Assembly: GCA_035299025.1 (NCBI GenBank)
Contig: DATGXK010000008.1
Coordinates: 248,001 to 312,000, forward strand
Length of the DNA: 64,000 nucleotides
Direction: 5' to 3'
DNA from: Leadbetterella sp035299025
GTDB lineage: Bacteria; Bacteroidota; Bacteroidia; Cytophagales; Spirosomataceae
This document shows positions 25,156-33,938 of this stretch, piece after piece; the stretch's first letter is position 1; every line of letters starts with the position of its first letter. The translations under genes were made by a program, and so were the position numbers. The notes below the pieces were generated by a model. It did not search any database. It saw only the letters and a list, made by a program, of their open reading frames with translations, and was not told the DNA's origin.

Positions 25156-25974
25156 TTACTCCCCAAAATTACCCAAACTTACGCTATCTGGGTATCTCAC
25201 TTGCACGCCCTGCAGACCGAATTCCTCCTTAATTTTTTGTCTAATTTCATAGGTAGCGTCTGAGTAATCGTCTGGGTGAACATAGGGTTTCACACTTATT
25301 TGTATAAAGAAGTTATCGAAACTCTCAATTCCAACCTGAGGCTCAGGTTTTTTCAAAATCACGGGAATATTATCTAGAACTGACTCAATGATGGCTTTCG
25401 CTCGCGGAAAACTTTCCTCGTAAGGTACATGTACCATAATATCTAACCTTATGCTACCTTTTTTTGAGTAATTGGTGACCATATTGGAAGTGATTTGTCC
25501 ATTAGGTACAATGAATGTTTTGAGACCCGGAGAAACCACCAAAGTATTGAATATTTGAATTTCCTCCACTTTTCCAAACTTCCCGTTGAAATCAATCCAA
25601 TCACCCACTTTATAGGGCTTAAACACCAAAATCAAAATACCAGAGGCAAAGTTTCCAAGACCACCTTGGAGAGCTAAACCAATGGCAAATCCGGCCGCAG
25701 CGAGCATACCAACCAAAGCAGAGGTATCGAAACCCGCTATACTGGCCGAAATCAACATGACAACAATTTTTAGAGAAATACCCAACATTGACCCTAAGAA
25801 CGAAGTAATTTCGGGCGAAAAATTGGAGCGTTTTAGTCTTGCCAAAAATACCCTCTCAAGACGATTAGCAGACCAAAAACCACAAAAAACAAGAATTATG
25901 GCCCCAATAAGGCTTGGAGCATAAGCCATAATACTATCCAAAATAATGTTCACGTATTTCTCAAATTTTATCAT
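25156..25974 (-). CDS. Small-conductance mechanosensitive channel (MscS family)
   Basis: In this 272-residue protein three N-terminal helices end in the pore helix 'GMLAAAGFAIGLALQGGLGN', typical of MscS TM3 with its Ala/Gly packing. The cytoplasmic beta domain follows ('FKPYKVGDWIDFNGKFGKVE', 'IVPNGQITSNMVTNYSKKG'). It opens under membrane tension to release osmolytes. Convergent with madM, 15 bp apart, with no visible terminator between them. Confidence 0.95.
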   Translation of the reverse strand: MIKFEKYVNIILDSIMAYAPSLIGAIILVFCGFWSANRLERVFLARLKRSNFSPEITSFLGSMLGISLKIVVMLISASIAGFDTSALVGMLAAAGFAIGLALQGGLGNFASGILILVFKPYKVGDWIDFNGKFGKVEEIQIFNTLVVSPGLKTFIVPNGQITSNMVTNYSKKGSIRLDIMVHVPYEESFPRAKAIIESVLDNIPVILKKPEPQVGIESFDNFFIQISVKPYVHPDDYSDATYEIRQKIKEEFGLQGVQVRYPDSVSLGNFGE

Positions 25975-26296
25975 ACCAAGAAGTTTTTAGAAATCTAAAA
26001 TTAAGGATTAGAAGGCTTAAAAAGAAATTTAATAATTCATAAAAGAATATATGTTTATTTGCAAAAAATAAGCACAGCACTAGAAAGATGCACCTTAAAA
26101 AAATCCAAAACCTATCCCAAGTCATTTTTTAGGAGAACACTAGCCACTAATTTTACTTACCAAAGCTGAACTGTGTATAAAACTACATTTGAACAGCCAA
26201 ATTGTTGATTGTTAACCAAAAAGAATTTCTTTTCAGCTGATATGCGATGGATTTGCAAATCTTTGCGTCTATTCATACTCTTAAAAAACTACAATT
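25975..26296. other. Intergenic region upstream of the 598-residue protein
   Basis: There is no gene in this 322-bp divergent gap. A TACATTTG at 26184-26191 (+) could be the -7 element for the downstream gene, but no TTTG is found at the right distance. A perfect 12-bp palindrome GATTTGCAAATC lies at 26250-26261, about 35 bp before the start codon, and could be an operator or chance. Confidence 0.35.
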
Positions 26297-28093
26297 ATGA
26301 CAGCACATTCATTTCACATTCCAGTAATGGGATTGGGCTACACTGTCGAAACGCCAGCCAAAGTTGCACATTTCGGTATTTCGTCGGTAATTTCTATCGT
26401 TGAAGACAACATGATAGAAAAAATGAGAAAAATGTACTACGATCGCGAGGGATTGGACTATCATGAAATAACACTCAAAGACGAAGATTATAGAGCCAAA
26501 AGAATTACTTCGTACTTAAATGTTATCAAACAAGTAGTGGATGCAAACTTTGAAAGAGTTAAAAATCAAGACTTTATAGAGGGCACAGAACTCACGCAGT
26601 ATTTTGAGTTGTTGCCCGACTATGCTGAACTGAAAAAACTTTATTTGGAAATGTTGGCAGCAAGCAAAACTGATAAAGCTAAGTTAAGTGAAGAGCTTAA
26701 AGCTAAAATGGTAAAAGGCTCTATTGACGTAAATATTATGACTAAACTCGACAAGTTTAATTATGATAAAAATGGAGAGCAACTGGCACCAGAATTTTGC
26801 GACGCCATGGCTGCATTGCGAGGTTTTGCACTATCAGACCTCAGCTCCGGCATTGTGTTTTCGGCAGGTATGAATCCAAGACTTTTTAGTTATTGTACTT
26901 CATTCCCAGACTTTTTCCCTGACAAAGACAGCAATTTTAAAAAGCAAATCATACTGAAAGTCAGCGATTATCGCTCTGCTTTGATTCAAGGTAAATTTTT
27001 GGCAAAAAAAGGCCTATGGGTATCGGAATTCAGAATAGAATCTGGCCTAAACTGTGGTGGCCATGCCTTTGCATCTGGAGGTACGCTTTTGGGGCCAATT
27101 ATGGAAGAATTTAAAAACAAAAAAGAAGAACTAATTGACGAACTTAAACAAATATGCCAAAAAACTTGGACAGAAATGGGCTTGGAAAACATAAATCCGA
27201 ATCTCAAAATTACGGTTCAAGGAGGCGTAGGAACAGCCAATGAACATAATTTCCTTTTGGAACATTACCAAGTAGATAGTGTGGGTTGGGGAAGTCCGTT
27301 TTTGATGGTGCCAGAAGTGGTGAGTATTGATAATGAATCGCTTGACTTGTTGGTAAATACAAAAAAAGAGGATTACTATTTGAGCGATGCTTCGCCTTTG
27401 GGTGTACCTTTTAACAATGTAAAAAATACGTCATCTGAGCTTTTGATTCACACCCGAATGAACAAAAATCGTCCTGGGTCTCCATGTTACAAGAAGTTTT
27501 TGCAGTTTGATACCGAATTTACCAAAATTCCAATTTGTACTGCTTCACGAGAATACCAAAACTTAAAGGAAATTCAGATGAAGCAACCCGAAACACCAGA
27601 AAAAGTAATCAAAAAAGGAGAAGAGACATTGAAAGTAAAAGAATGCTTATGCGAAGGCTTAGCCGCTTCAGCACTTTTGGCAAATGGCATTCAGCCCGAT
27701 CGTAAACTGACAGCTGTTTCGATTTGTCCAGGGCCAAATTTAGCCTATTTCTCAGGCATATTCTCTATGAAAAGCATGATAGGTCATATTTACGGTAAGG
27801 AGAATCTCTTGAACAATTTGGTGCGTCCGCATATGTTTGTAAACGAACTTGAACTGAACGTAAAATACCTAAAAAATCAAATCAGGAAGTTTACAGACGA
27901 GACCATAGAGCAGCAAACCAAATTTGTGGAAACCTTCAAAAACAATCTTTTTGAAGGAATAAATTATTACAAAGATTTGGCAGAAAGCATGAAAGCCGAA
28001 ACCAAAACTTTCATTGAAAAAATGAAAAATGATTTAGAAGAAATCGAGAATGAATTGTTCCAAATTACCATCGGCGAACCCGAATTGGCATAA
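26297..28093 (+). CDS. Unrecognised 598-residue cytoplasmic protein
   Basis: There is no signal peptide or membrane helix. The N-terminus 'FHIPVMGLGYTVETPAKVAH' and the later 'LNCGGHAFASGGTLLG' recall FMN-dependent TIM-barrel enzymes such as nitronate monooxygenases, though the similarity is weak. Conserved-looking Cys segments are spread through the second half ('GSPCYKKF', 'IPICTASREYQ', 'KECLCEGLAASALL', 'SICPGPNLAYFSG'), which could bind a cluster or metal. The C-terminus is a long charged helix (about 520-590). It has its own terminator at 28122-28151 and no operon partner, so the context gives no function. Confidence 0.7.
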   Translation: MTAHSFHIPVMGLGYTVETPAKVAHFGISSVISIVEDNMIEKMRKMYYDREGLDYHEITLKDEDYRAKRITSYLNVIKQVVDANFERVKNQDFIEGTELTQYFELLPDYAELKKLYLEMLAASKTDKAKLSEELKAKMVKGSIDVNIMTKLDKFNYDKNGEQLAPEFCDAMAALRGFALSDLSSGIVFSAGMNPRLFSYCTSFPDFFPDKDSNFKKQIILKVSDYRSALIQGKFLAKKGLWVSEFRIESGLNCGGHAFASGGTLLGPIMEEFKNKKEELIDELKQICQKTWTEMGLENINPNLKITVQGGVGTANEHNFLLEHYQVDSVGWGSPFLMVPEVVSIDNESLDLLVNTKKEDYYLSDASPLGVPFNNVKNTSSELLIHTRMNKNRPGSPCYKKFLQFDTEFTKIPICTASREYQNLKEIQMKQPETPEKVIKKGEETLKVKECLCEGLAASALLANGIQPDRKLTAVSICPGPNLAYFSGIFSMKSMIGHIYGKENLLNNLVRPHMFVNELELNVKYLKNQIRKFTDETIEQQTKFVETFKNNLFEGINYYKDLAESMKAETKTFIEKMKNDLEEIENELFQITIGEPELA

Positions 28094-28121
28094 AATATTC
28101 TATTCACCATGCATCTCAAAG

Positions 28122-28151
28122 CCTCTTTTCTTTATTGAGAAGAGGTTTTTT
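28122..28151 (+). terminator. Terminator of the 598-residue protein gene
   Basis: CCTCTTTTC (28122-28130) pairs with GAGAAGAGG (28137-28145), with one G-T wobble. The loop is six bases and TTTTTT follows. Confidence 0.88.
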
Positions 28152-28154
28152 ATT

Positions 28155-28277
28155 GGCATACGGATTAACATGGATGAAACATGGATATTACTGATACTTT
28201 CCAATGACTATTTTCAAAGCGTTATGACAAAAACCAAAAGAATCCGTATCAAATCCAAACCTCCATGTTCTATAAGC
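28155..28277. repeat. Degenerate palindromic repeat (CATGGAT words)
   Basis: The left arm has 'cggattaacatggatgaaacatgga'-type words and the right arm their approximate complements ('aatccgtatcaaatcc', 'ctccatgttctataagcc'). The layout matches the other palindromic intergenic elements of the window. It fills the convergent gap between the 598-residue gene and the sugar-binding protein gene. Confidence 0.5.
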
Positions 28278-28285
28278 CACAATAA

Positions 28286-29203
28286 TTACTTCAAATACCC
28301 ACGAACATTTTCCTTAGTTACCAATTCAAACGGAATCAAAACTTCTTTTTCGAATGCCTGTTTCTTGGCAATTTTAACAGCGGCTTCTATAGCTCCAGCT
28401 CCTTGTTGATTGGCGTTTTGGAAAACAGTAGCATTTAATTCACCTTTTTGAACAGAAGCCAAGGCATCTTTGATGGCATCTACACTTATTACCAACACTT
28501 TATCTTTCAATCCCGCAGCTTGCAAAGCTTTCACCGCTCCTAAGCCCATCTCGTCGTTGTGAGCGAAAACTGCGTTTATTTTGTCGCCATAAGACTGAAT
28601 CCAGTTTTGCATCAAGTCCATACTTTTGGCTCTGTCCCACTCACCAGTTTGTTGTGCAAGCAGCTTTATATCAGGAAATTGCTTTAAAACCTCCTTGGCT
28701 CCTTCTTCTCTTTGGAGTTGTGCGGCCTGTCCCATCAAACCATGAATCATGACCATATTTCCCTTTCCGCCCAATTTTTCGGCAATATATTTCATCGCTA
28801 TTCTTGCCGATTCCACATCGTTTGAACCCACAAACGCAGTTGGAGTAGCACTAGTAGCGGAATTTACATTGATTATCGGAATTTTGGCAGCCAAAGCTTT
28901 TATAACAGCAGGTGAACTGGCCTCAAACTCAATAGGATTCATGACAATCACGTCCACTTTTTGTGCAATAAAACTCTCAACTTGCTCAATTTGCTTCAGC
29001 GGAGAGCGTTCGGCATCTACAATTATCAAATCCGCTCCCAATTCATCAGCTTTCTTTTGCATCTCATCTGCAATGTTCACGATGAATTCGTTTTGCATAC
29101 TGAGCATGGAGGCTCCTATTTTAATCTTTTTTTCGTCTGAATTTTTTGAGGAATTGCAAGAGAATATGGCAATTGAAAGAACAAGGAAGAGTATTTTTTT
29201 CAT
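28286..29203 (-). CDS. Ribose-type sugar ABC transporter, substrate-binding lipoprotein
   Basis: The 305-residue protein has a lipoprotein signal 'MKKILFLVLSIAIFSC' (Cys16). The mature part is a periplasmic-binding-protein type I fold: 'IGASMLSMQNEFIVNIADEM', 'IAQKVDVIVMNPIEFEASS', 'AVFAHNDEMGLGAVKALQAA'. It belongs to the RbsB-like group. It is the third gene of an importer operon after the ATPase and permease genes. The ligand is not readable from the sequence; the adjacent oxidoreductase and isomerases suggest a sugar or polyol. Confidence 0.93.
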   Translation of the reverse strand: MKKILFLVLSIAIFSCNSSKNSDEKKIKIGASMLSMQNEFIVNIADEMQKKADELGADLIIVDAERSPLKQIEQVESFIAQKVDVIVMNPIEFEASSPAVIKALAAKIPIINVNSATSATPTAFVGSNDVESARIAMKYIAEKLGGKGNMVMIHGLMGQAAQLQREEGAKEVLKQFPDIKLLAQQTGEWDRAKSMDLMQNWIQSYGDKINAVFAHNDEMGLGAVKALQAAGLKDKVLVISVDAIKDALASVQKGELNATVFQNANQQGAGAIEAAVKIAKKQAFEKEVLIPFELVTKENVRGYLK

Positions 29204-29267
29204 TTGAGTCTTTAGGTTGAAATTGATTCAAATATAGTGGATTTTGGAACAAGGATTTCATGTATGA

Positions 29268-29340
29268 GACACAGATATTTCACATTATCTGGTTTTTAAA
29301 TAACCGCTTGTCCGCATCCAATCCAAAAATCTGTGTTCTG
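29268..29340. repeat. Palindromic repeat remnant (ACACAGAT family)
   Basis: 'gacacagatattt' on the left faces 'aaatctgtgttctg' on the right, giving an imperfect hairpin between the binding-protein and permease genes. It is a member of the repeat family seen at 31748, 37594, 37687 and 39405. Confidence 0.5.
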
Positions 29341-29345
29341 TTAGC

Positions 29346-30287
29346 CTAGGAAGCCATTTTTCCCTGGTTCCAACTATCCAAAAGTACGGCACCAATAATG
29401 ATAGCACCCATAATAACCTGCTGATAATAAGAGGTTACGTTTAGCAAATCGAGGCCATTATTTATTACGCCAATCAACAAAGCACCTAACAGCGTACCTG
29501 CAATAGTTCCAGTACCGCCCGAAGTGCTCGTACCGCCAATGATGGCCGCAGCTATAGCATCTAACTCAAAACCTGCACCTGCGTTGGGCTGACCCGTGGT
29601 TATTCTTGAGGTAAGTAATATTCCGGCCAAACCAGCCAATGTGCCACACAGTGCATATACGGCCATCTTTATTTTGTTGACATTGATGCCCGAAGCCCAG
29701 GCTGCTTGTTCGTTACCACCAATGGCGTACACATATCTTCCGAATACTGTATTTTTTAACAATAAATAACAGATAATAAATACAATAATTAAAACTATAA
29801 TCGGAAATGGCACAGCAAAAACATCTCCCCCTCCCATAAAATTAAAAGCATCTGAGAGATTAGAAATGGGGCGACCTTTGCTTAAAATTAAAGCCACCCC
29901 CCGACCAATGGTCATTATGCCTAAAGTGACAATGAAAGGAGCAATTTTGCTTTTGGTGATGATGAGTCCATTCAGAAGTCCAAAAACTAAGCCAGCCAAA
30001 AGTCCTCCCAAAATAGGAACAATCAAAGGCAAATCAGGCTGAGAAGCCAACAAAGCAGCCACTACACCTGCCACGGCAACAATAGAACCCACCGACAAAT
30101 CTATACCCCCAGTGATTATCACGAACGTAACCCCGAAAGCCAAAAGGGCGTTAATAGACACTTGTGTAATGATAATGGTCCAATTGGAGACAGTCAAAAA
30201 CTGCGAACTCGCATAACTCAAAAAGCCACAAATAATCAAGAATGCTAAGAAAATCCCGTATTGACGGATGGTATTAATGAACTGCAT
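29346..30287 (-). CDS. Ribose-type sugar ABC transporter permease
   Basis: The start at 30287 (MQFINTIRQYGIFLAFLIIC) is preferred; the frame is open upstream but only inside the ATPase gene. This gives 313 residues with eight or so membrane helices typical of RbsC: 'ITQVSINALLAFGVTFVIIT', 'GGIDLSVGSIVAVAGVVAAL', 'GGTSTSGGTGTIAGTLLGAL'. It starts 14 bp inside the end of the ATPase gene, so translation is probably coupled. Confidence 0.93.
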   Translation of the reverse strand: MQFINTIRQYGIFLAFLIICGFLSYASSQFLTVSNWTIIITQVSINALLAFGVTFVIITGGIDLSVGSIVAVAGVVAALLASQPDLPLIVPILGGLLAGLVFGLLNGLIITKSKIAPFIVTLGIMTIGRGVALILSKGRPISNLSDAFNFMGGGDVFAVPFPIIVLIIVFIICYLLLKNTVFGRYVYAIGGNEQAAWASGINVNKIKMAVYALCGTLAGLAGILLTSRITTGQPNAGAGFELDAIAAAIIGGTSTSGGTGTIAGTLLGALLIGVINNGLDLLNVTSYYQQVIMGAIIIGAVLLDSWNQGKMAS

Positions 30288-31767
30288 ATTGCATAATTTT
30301 TTCTTGTGAAGCCTCTGATTTAGGCAAAATGGCCATTTGTTTTCCTTTGGAAAGGACCAAGATCCGGTCACTCAAACCTAATATTTCGGGCATTTCTGAT
30401 GAAATCAAAATAATAGCTAAACCTTTGGCTTTTAGGATATTAATTAATTTATATATTTCAAATTTGGCTCCCACATCAATGCCCCTGGTGGGTTCATCGA
30501 GAATCATGATCTTGGGATTTGACATTAAAACTTTTCCTATCACTACCTTTTGCTGATTACCTCCACTGAGGCTAATCACTTTTTGGCCCAAGCCTGTCGC
30601 CTTCACTTTCAAATCTTCAAAAACCATCTGCATACTTTTTGTCTCTGAATCCGTATCGACAAAACCCATTTTAGAAAAACTTTTTAGTGAAGCAAGTGAG
30701 ATATTCTCACGAATATTCATTTGAGGTATAAATCCCAAGGCTTTTCTGTCCTCACTCACAAAACCAATTCCGAGTTTAATAGCATCAGAAGGTGAATTTA
30801 TTTGTACTTCAAGACCTTCTAGTGCAATTGTTCCCGAATCATATTTATCCAATCCGGCAATGGCTCGAGCAATCTCAGACCTCCCGGCCCCCACCAATCC
30901 GGCCAAACCCAAAACTTCTCCTGCGTTAACTTCAAAATTTATATCAGAAAAGACCCCCTTTCTAGCAAGATTCCGAACGGAAATAAGCGTCTTTCCAAGC
31001 TCTGTTTTGGATTCGGGAAAAATCTCTGATATTTCCCTACCGACCATAAGCGAAATCAATGTACTGCTATCTAAGTCAGAGGCCTTTTGGGTAGAAATTA
31101 GTTTTCCATCTCTCAGTACAGTGATAGTATCAGAAATCTTAAAGATTTCGTCCATTTTGTGCGAAATATAAATTATAGCAACACCCTGATTTTTAAGCTT
31201 TTCAATTGACAAAAAGAGTGTTTCTACTTCAACATCAGAAAGTGCAGAAGTTGGTTCGTCCATAATAATTACCTTCGCTTTGTTGCTGATTGCCTTGGCT
31301 ATTTCTACCATTTGGCGGTCTGCAATACTGAGGTTTTTTACTTTTATTTTTGGAGAAATATTGACTTTTAAGTCTGCAAGAATACTTTTTGATTGTGAAT
31401 TAATATCGTTCTCCTTGAGCCAGGAAAATCGGTGACTTTCTTTGCCCAAAAATATGTTTTGGGCCACGCTGAGTTCAGGCACCATCAATATCTCCTGGTG
31501 AATCATCACAATTCCTTTTTTCAAAATATCTTGAACCGAAAGGTTTGAAATAGACTCATTTTCAAGCAAAATTTCTCCTTGGTCGGGTTTCAACAAACCC
31601 ACCAAAATCTTCATCAAAGTAGATTTCCCAGCACCATTTTCGCCCATTAAGGCATGAACTTTACCCTTTTCTATATCCAAAGAGATACCGTCAAGCACTT
31701 TTGTGCCTGAGAAACTTTTGGAGATATTATTAAGAGAAAGGATTCTATTTTGGAATACAGATGACAC
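30274..31767 (-). CDS. Ribose-type sugar ABC transporter ATPase (two ABC domains)
   Basis: This 497-residue protein has two tandem ATPase halves, as in RbsA. The first has Walker A 'GENGAGKSTLMKIL', signature 'LSIADRQMVEIAKAI' and Walker B 'KVIIMDEPTSAL'. The second has a degenerate Walker A 'GLVGAGRSEIARAI', signature 'LSGGNQQKVVIGKVL' and Walker B 'PKIMILDEPTRGID'. The only plausible start is a GTG that lies in a dispersed repeat, giving MSSVFQN before the family N-terminus 'RILSLNNISKSFSGTKVL'. The preceding PIN gene ends only 4 bp upstream. Confidence 0.93.
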   Translation of the reverse strand: MSSVFQNRILSLNNISKSFSGTKVLDGISLDIEKGKVHALMGENGAGKSTLMKILVGLLKPDQGEILLENESISNLSVQDILKKGIVMIHQEILMVPELSVAQNIFLGKESHRFSWLKENDINSQSKSILADLKVNISPKIKVKNLSIADRQMVEIAKAISNKAKVIIMDEPTSALSDVEVETLFLSIEKLKNQGVAIIYISHKMDEIFKISDTITVLRDGKLISTQKASDLDSSTLISLMVGREISEIFPESKTELGKTLISVRNLARKGVFSDINFEVNAGEVLGLAGLVGAGRSEIARAIAGLDKYDSGTIALEGLEVQINSPSDAIKLGIGFVSEDRKALGFIPQMNIRENISLASLKSFSKMGFVDTDSETKSMQMVFEDLKVKATGLGQKVISLSGGNQQKVVIGKVLMSNPKIMILDEPTRGIDVGAKFEIYKLINILKAKGLAIILISSEMPEILGLSDRILVLSKGKQMAILPKSEASQEKIMQYAVH

Positions 31768-31783
31768 GGATTTACTTTGATTT
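31748..31783. repeat. Dispersed ACACAGAT repeat spanning the importer ATPase start
   Basis: TTTTGGAATACAGATGACAC followed by 'ggatttactttgattt'. It covers the stop codon of the PIN gene and the GTG start plus first residues of the ATPase gene. It is one of at least four copies in the sugar region. Confidence 0.75.
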
Positions 31784-32197
31784 AATATTCAAAAATTGTT
31801 CGGCCCGAACCAATTGAATTCCTTTTAACGTACTATTCAACAGTTTTTTATCATTTGTAATGAAAAAATCCACCCTATTTTCTAATGCCAATTGAAATAA
31901 TAATGCATCTTCAAAGTCTTCAAATTCCAAACTTAATGCTCTATCCAGTATCATATTGCTACATGGTAATATTTGAATTTTTCTTGATATTTCTCTAAAA
32001 AACTCAGTCCTAAAATCTTTTGAAAGTAATTTTTGTAAAATATAATCCGTTGTGGCAACGACACTTTCAGAAAAAAAAGCCATTACTTCCCCATTATCAA
32101 TTAGTTTGAAAAGCAAAACGGCTTCTTTGTGGCATTCTCTCTGATTATCAAGAAGATCCAAAATAATATTGGTATCTAGAAATATCCTAGTAGCCAT
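31772..32197 (-). CDS. PIN-domain toxin (VapC-like)
   Basis: This 141-residue PIN ribonuclease starts 'RIFLDTNIILDLLDNQRECH' (first acidic residue in 'DTN'). Further acidic positions are in 'FEDFEDALLFQLA' and 'FITNDKKLLN'. PIN toxins cut RNA and are held inactive by a cognate antitoxin. The upstream antitoxin gene overlaps it by 11 bp. The pair sits in the middle of the sugar operon region, between the oxidoreductase and the importer genes. Confidence 0.88.
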   Translation of the reverse strand: MATRIFLDTNIILDLLDNQRECHKEAVLLFKLIDNGEVMAFFSESVVATTDYILQKLLSKDFRTEFFREISRKIQILPCSNMILDRALSLEFEDFEDALLFQLALENRVDFFITNDKKLLNSTLKGIQLVRAEQFLNIKSK

Positions 32198-32423
32198 ATT
32201 TGCTCTTCAAATAATCTTCTTTCATTTTTTCCTCGTCCAATATTTTACCTGAAAGAATGCCAGCGAATTTTTTACTTATATTTGATTCGGTTGAACCAGT
32301 CTCGATTTCTTCTCTCAACAAGTTTTCGACCAGTTTTGACACTGATGTTTGCTTTTTTGCTGCATAAACCTTGATTTTAGAAACTAAAGTTTCGTCAATT
32401 GTTAAATTTAATTTTACTGTCAT
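32187..32423 (-). CDS. Ribbon-helix-helix-type antitoxin
   Basis: The start at 32423 (MTVKLNLTIDETLVSKIKVY) is preferred over the upstream in-frame codon at 32459, because that one would place the operator palindrome inside the gene; this gives 78 residues. The N-terminal strand plus 'IDETLVSKIKVYAAKKQTSV' and 'SKLVENLLREEIE' fit a DUF6364-like ribbon-helix-helix DNA-binding domain. The C-terminal tail ('EKMKEDYLKSKYGY') would bind and block the PIN toxin. Autoregulation through 32440-32455 is likely. Confidence 0.82.
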   Translation of the reverse strand: MTVKLNLTIDETLVSKIKVYAAKKQTSVSKLVENLLREEIETGSTESNISKKFAGILSGKILDEEKMKEDYLKSKYGY

Positions 32424-32438
32424 TTCAAAATATTTTTT

Positions 32439-32455
32439 CAAATATACGTATATTT
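32439..32455 (-). promoter_or_regulatory. Toxin-antitoxin operator overlapping the -7 element
   Basis: AAATATACGTATATTT (32440-32455) is a perfect 16-bp palindrome 17 bp upstream of the antitoxin start. TATATTTG (32446-32439, minus) fits TAnnTTTG and overlaps its left half, so a bound antitoxin would block the promoter. No clear -33 element was found. Confidence 0.7.
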
Positions 32456-32504
32456 TCAAAAAATACGCATGAAATTAATTTTCCTTTCATAACTGGCTCA
32501 TAAT

Positions 32505-32609
32505 AAACACATAGTTTACATAGACCTTGACAATCTTAAAAAACACATAGGTACATAGAAAAGCTTACTATGTACCTATTTGGCAATTCCCTATGTAATC
32601 TATGTGTTT
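32505..32609. repeat. Nested palindromic repeat (CACATAG family)
   Basis: The outer arms AAACACATAGTTTACATAG (32505-32523) and CTATGTAATCTATGTGTTT (32591-32609) differ by one base in 19. The inner arms ATAGGTACATAG (32547-32558) and CTATGTACCTAT (32568-32579) are perfect, with a 9-base loop. It lies between the antitoxin operator and the oxidoreductase gene and could also act as a weak terminator. Confidence 0.85.
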
Positions 32610-32618
32610 CAAAAAAAC

Positions 32619-33785
32619 CTACCAAACATACTTCCCATCCACATGCGTATCCTTCCAGCTTTTAGAATTCGCCGAATCTATCACTGCGGCACAAACTTTC
32701 TGTGTTTGTAGAGCCTCTTCAAAAGTCGGAGAGCATTTTGAGCCATCTTCCAAACTTTTTAAGAAATCAGCCACTTGATGGACAAAACTATGTTCCCAAC
32801 CTATTCCACAGCCCGGTATCCACCAGTTTTTGATATACGGATGGTCACCATCAGTGATGTGTATTGACCTCCAACCTCTAAGATTACTCTCGTCACGGTG
32901 GTCAAAATATTCCAATCGGTTCATATCATGCAGATCCCATTTCAAAGAAGCATCGGCCCCGTTTACCTCAAAAGTATAAAGTGCTTTGTGCCCACGAGCG
33001 TAACGTGTAGACTCAAAAAGCCCAAGTGAGCCGTTTTCAAAATGGCAATGAAAAAGACAAGCATCGTCAATTCCAACAGGCTCCACTTTCCCTGTCAGTT
33101 GATGCAAACGTTGCTTCACAAATGTTTCAGTCATGGCCGATACATCCGTTATGCCACCATTGAGCCACATAGCCGTATCGATACAGTGAGCCAAAAGATC
33201 GCCCGTAACCCCCGATCCGGCGGCTCCCACATCCATCCTCCAAAGACCCTCACCACCTTGTGGTAAATCCTCACTTATAGTCCAATCTTGCAAGAAATTG
33301 GCTCTATAATGATAGATTTTACCCAATTTACCAGTTTCAATAATATTTTTCGCAAGCGTTACAGCCGGTATTCTTCGATAATTGTACCAAACAGTAGTTT
33401 TTACGCCTGCCTTTTGAATTGCATCTACCATTTGTTGGCCTTCCTCCAGCGTTCTAGCCAAAGGTTTTTCGCATAAAATCATCTTTCCAGCAGCAGCACA
33501 AGCCAGTGCAATCTCAAAATGTGAGTCATTTGGCGTGCAAATATCCACAGCATCAATGTCCTCACGAGCCACCAAAGCCTTCCAATCGGTTTCATAACTC
33601 TCAAAATTCCATTGAGCAGCAAAAGCCTTCACTTTCTCCTCATTTCTTGAGCAAACTGCTACCAATTTCGGCTCATATTGCAATGCTGGAAAAAAATTAT
33701 GTATCCTGTTGTAGCCATTGGCATGAGCCCTGCCCATCAAACCAGTACCTACCAAACCTATTCTTAGTTGTTTTTTGTCAGCCAT
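32619..33785 (-). CDS. Gfo/Idh/MocA family oxidoreductase
   Basis: In this 388-residue protein the N-terminal Rossmann fold has 'IGLVGTGLMGRAHANGYNR', and the family hallmark is 'KMILCEKPLARTLEE'. The C-terminal alpha/beta substrate domain includes 'GVTGDLLAHCIDTAMWLNGG'. Members oxidise sugars or polyols with NAD(P), often producing 3-keto or inosose derivatives. No signal peptide was seen, so it is cytoplasmic. It lies 153 bp after a TIM-barrel isomerase gene in the catabolic run, consistent with the oxidation step of that pathway. Confidence 0.94.
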   Translation of the reverse strand: MADKKQLRIGLVGTGLMGRAHANGYNRIHNFFPALQYEPKLVAVCSRNEEKVKAFAAQWNFESYETDWKALVAREDIDAVDICTPNDSHFEIALACAAAGKMILCEKPLARTLEEGQQMVDAIQKAGVKTTVWYNYRRIPAVTLAKNIIETGKLGKIYHYRANFLQDWTISEDLPQGGEGLWRMDVGAAGSGVTGDLLAHCIDTAMWLNGGITDVSAMTETFVKQRLHQLTGKVEPVGIDDACLFHCHFENGSLGLFESTRYARGHKALYTFEVNGADASLKWDLHDMNRLEYFDHRDESNLRGWRSIHITDGDHPYIKNWWIPGCGIGWEHSFVHQVADFLKSLEDGSKCSPTFEEALQTQKVCAAVIDSANSKSWKDTHVDGKYVW

Positions 33786-33821
33786 ATCTTTAAATTTTTC
33801 AATTTTAGAATCAATTATATT

Positions 33822-33930
33822 TGGGCGTGCCCCAGCTTCGTTCCTCAGGGGTCGGGCTATCCGTTCCCGCTTTTTTTATGGGCTAAGGCCACATAAAAAA
33901 GAGCTCCACTTCTATCCCTCACGCAAACTA
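33822..33930. repeat. Dispersed Bacteroidota-type palindromic element
   Basis: 'gggcgtgcccc...ggggtcgggctatccgttcc' is followed by a hairpin of 'ctttttttatg' and 'cataaaaaagag' and ends 'ctatccctcacgc'. I recall this layout from repeats scattered in Bacteroidota genomes. It fills the gap between two catabolic genes. No coding potential was seen. Confidence 0.65.
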
Positions 33931-33938
33931 GACTATAC

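Noticed and set aside
30288..30371. 28-codon extension of the sugar permease
   Set aside because: It lies inside the ATPase coding sequence and has non-family residues; the ATG at 30287 starts the conserved N-terminus.
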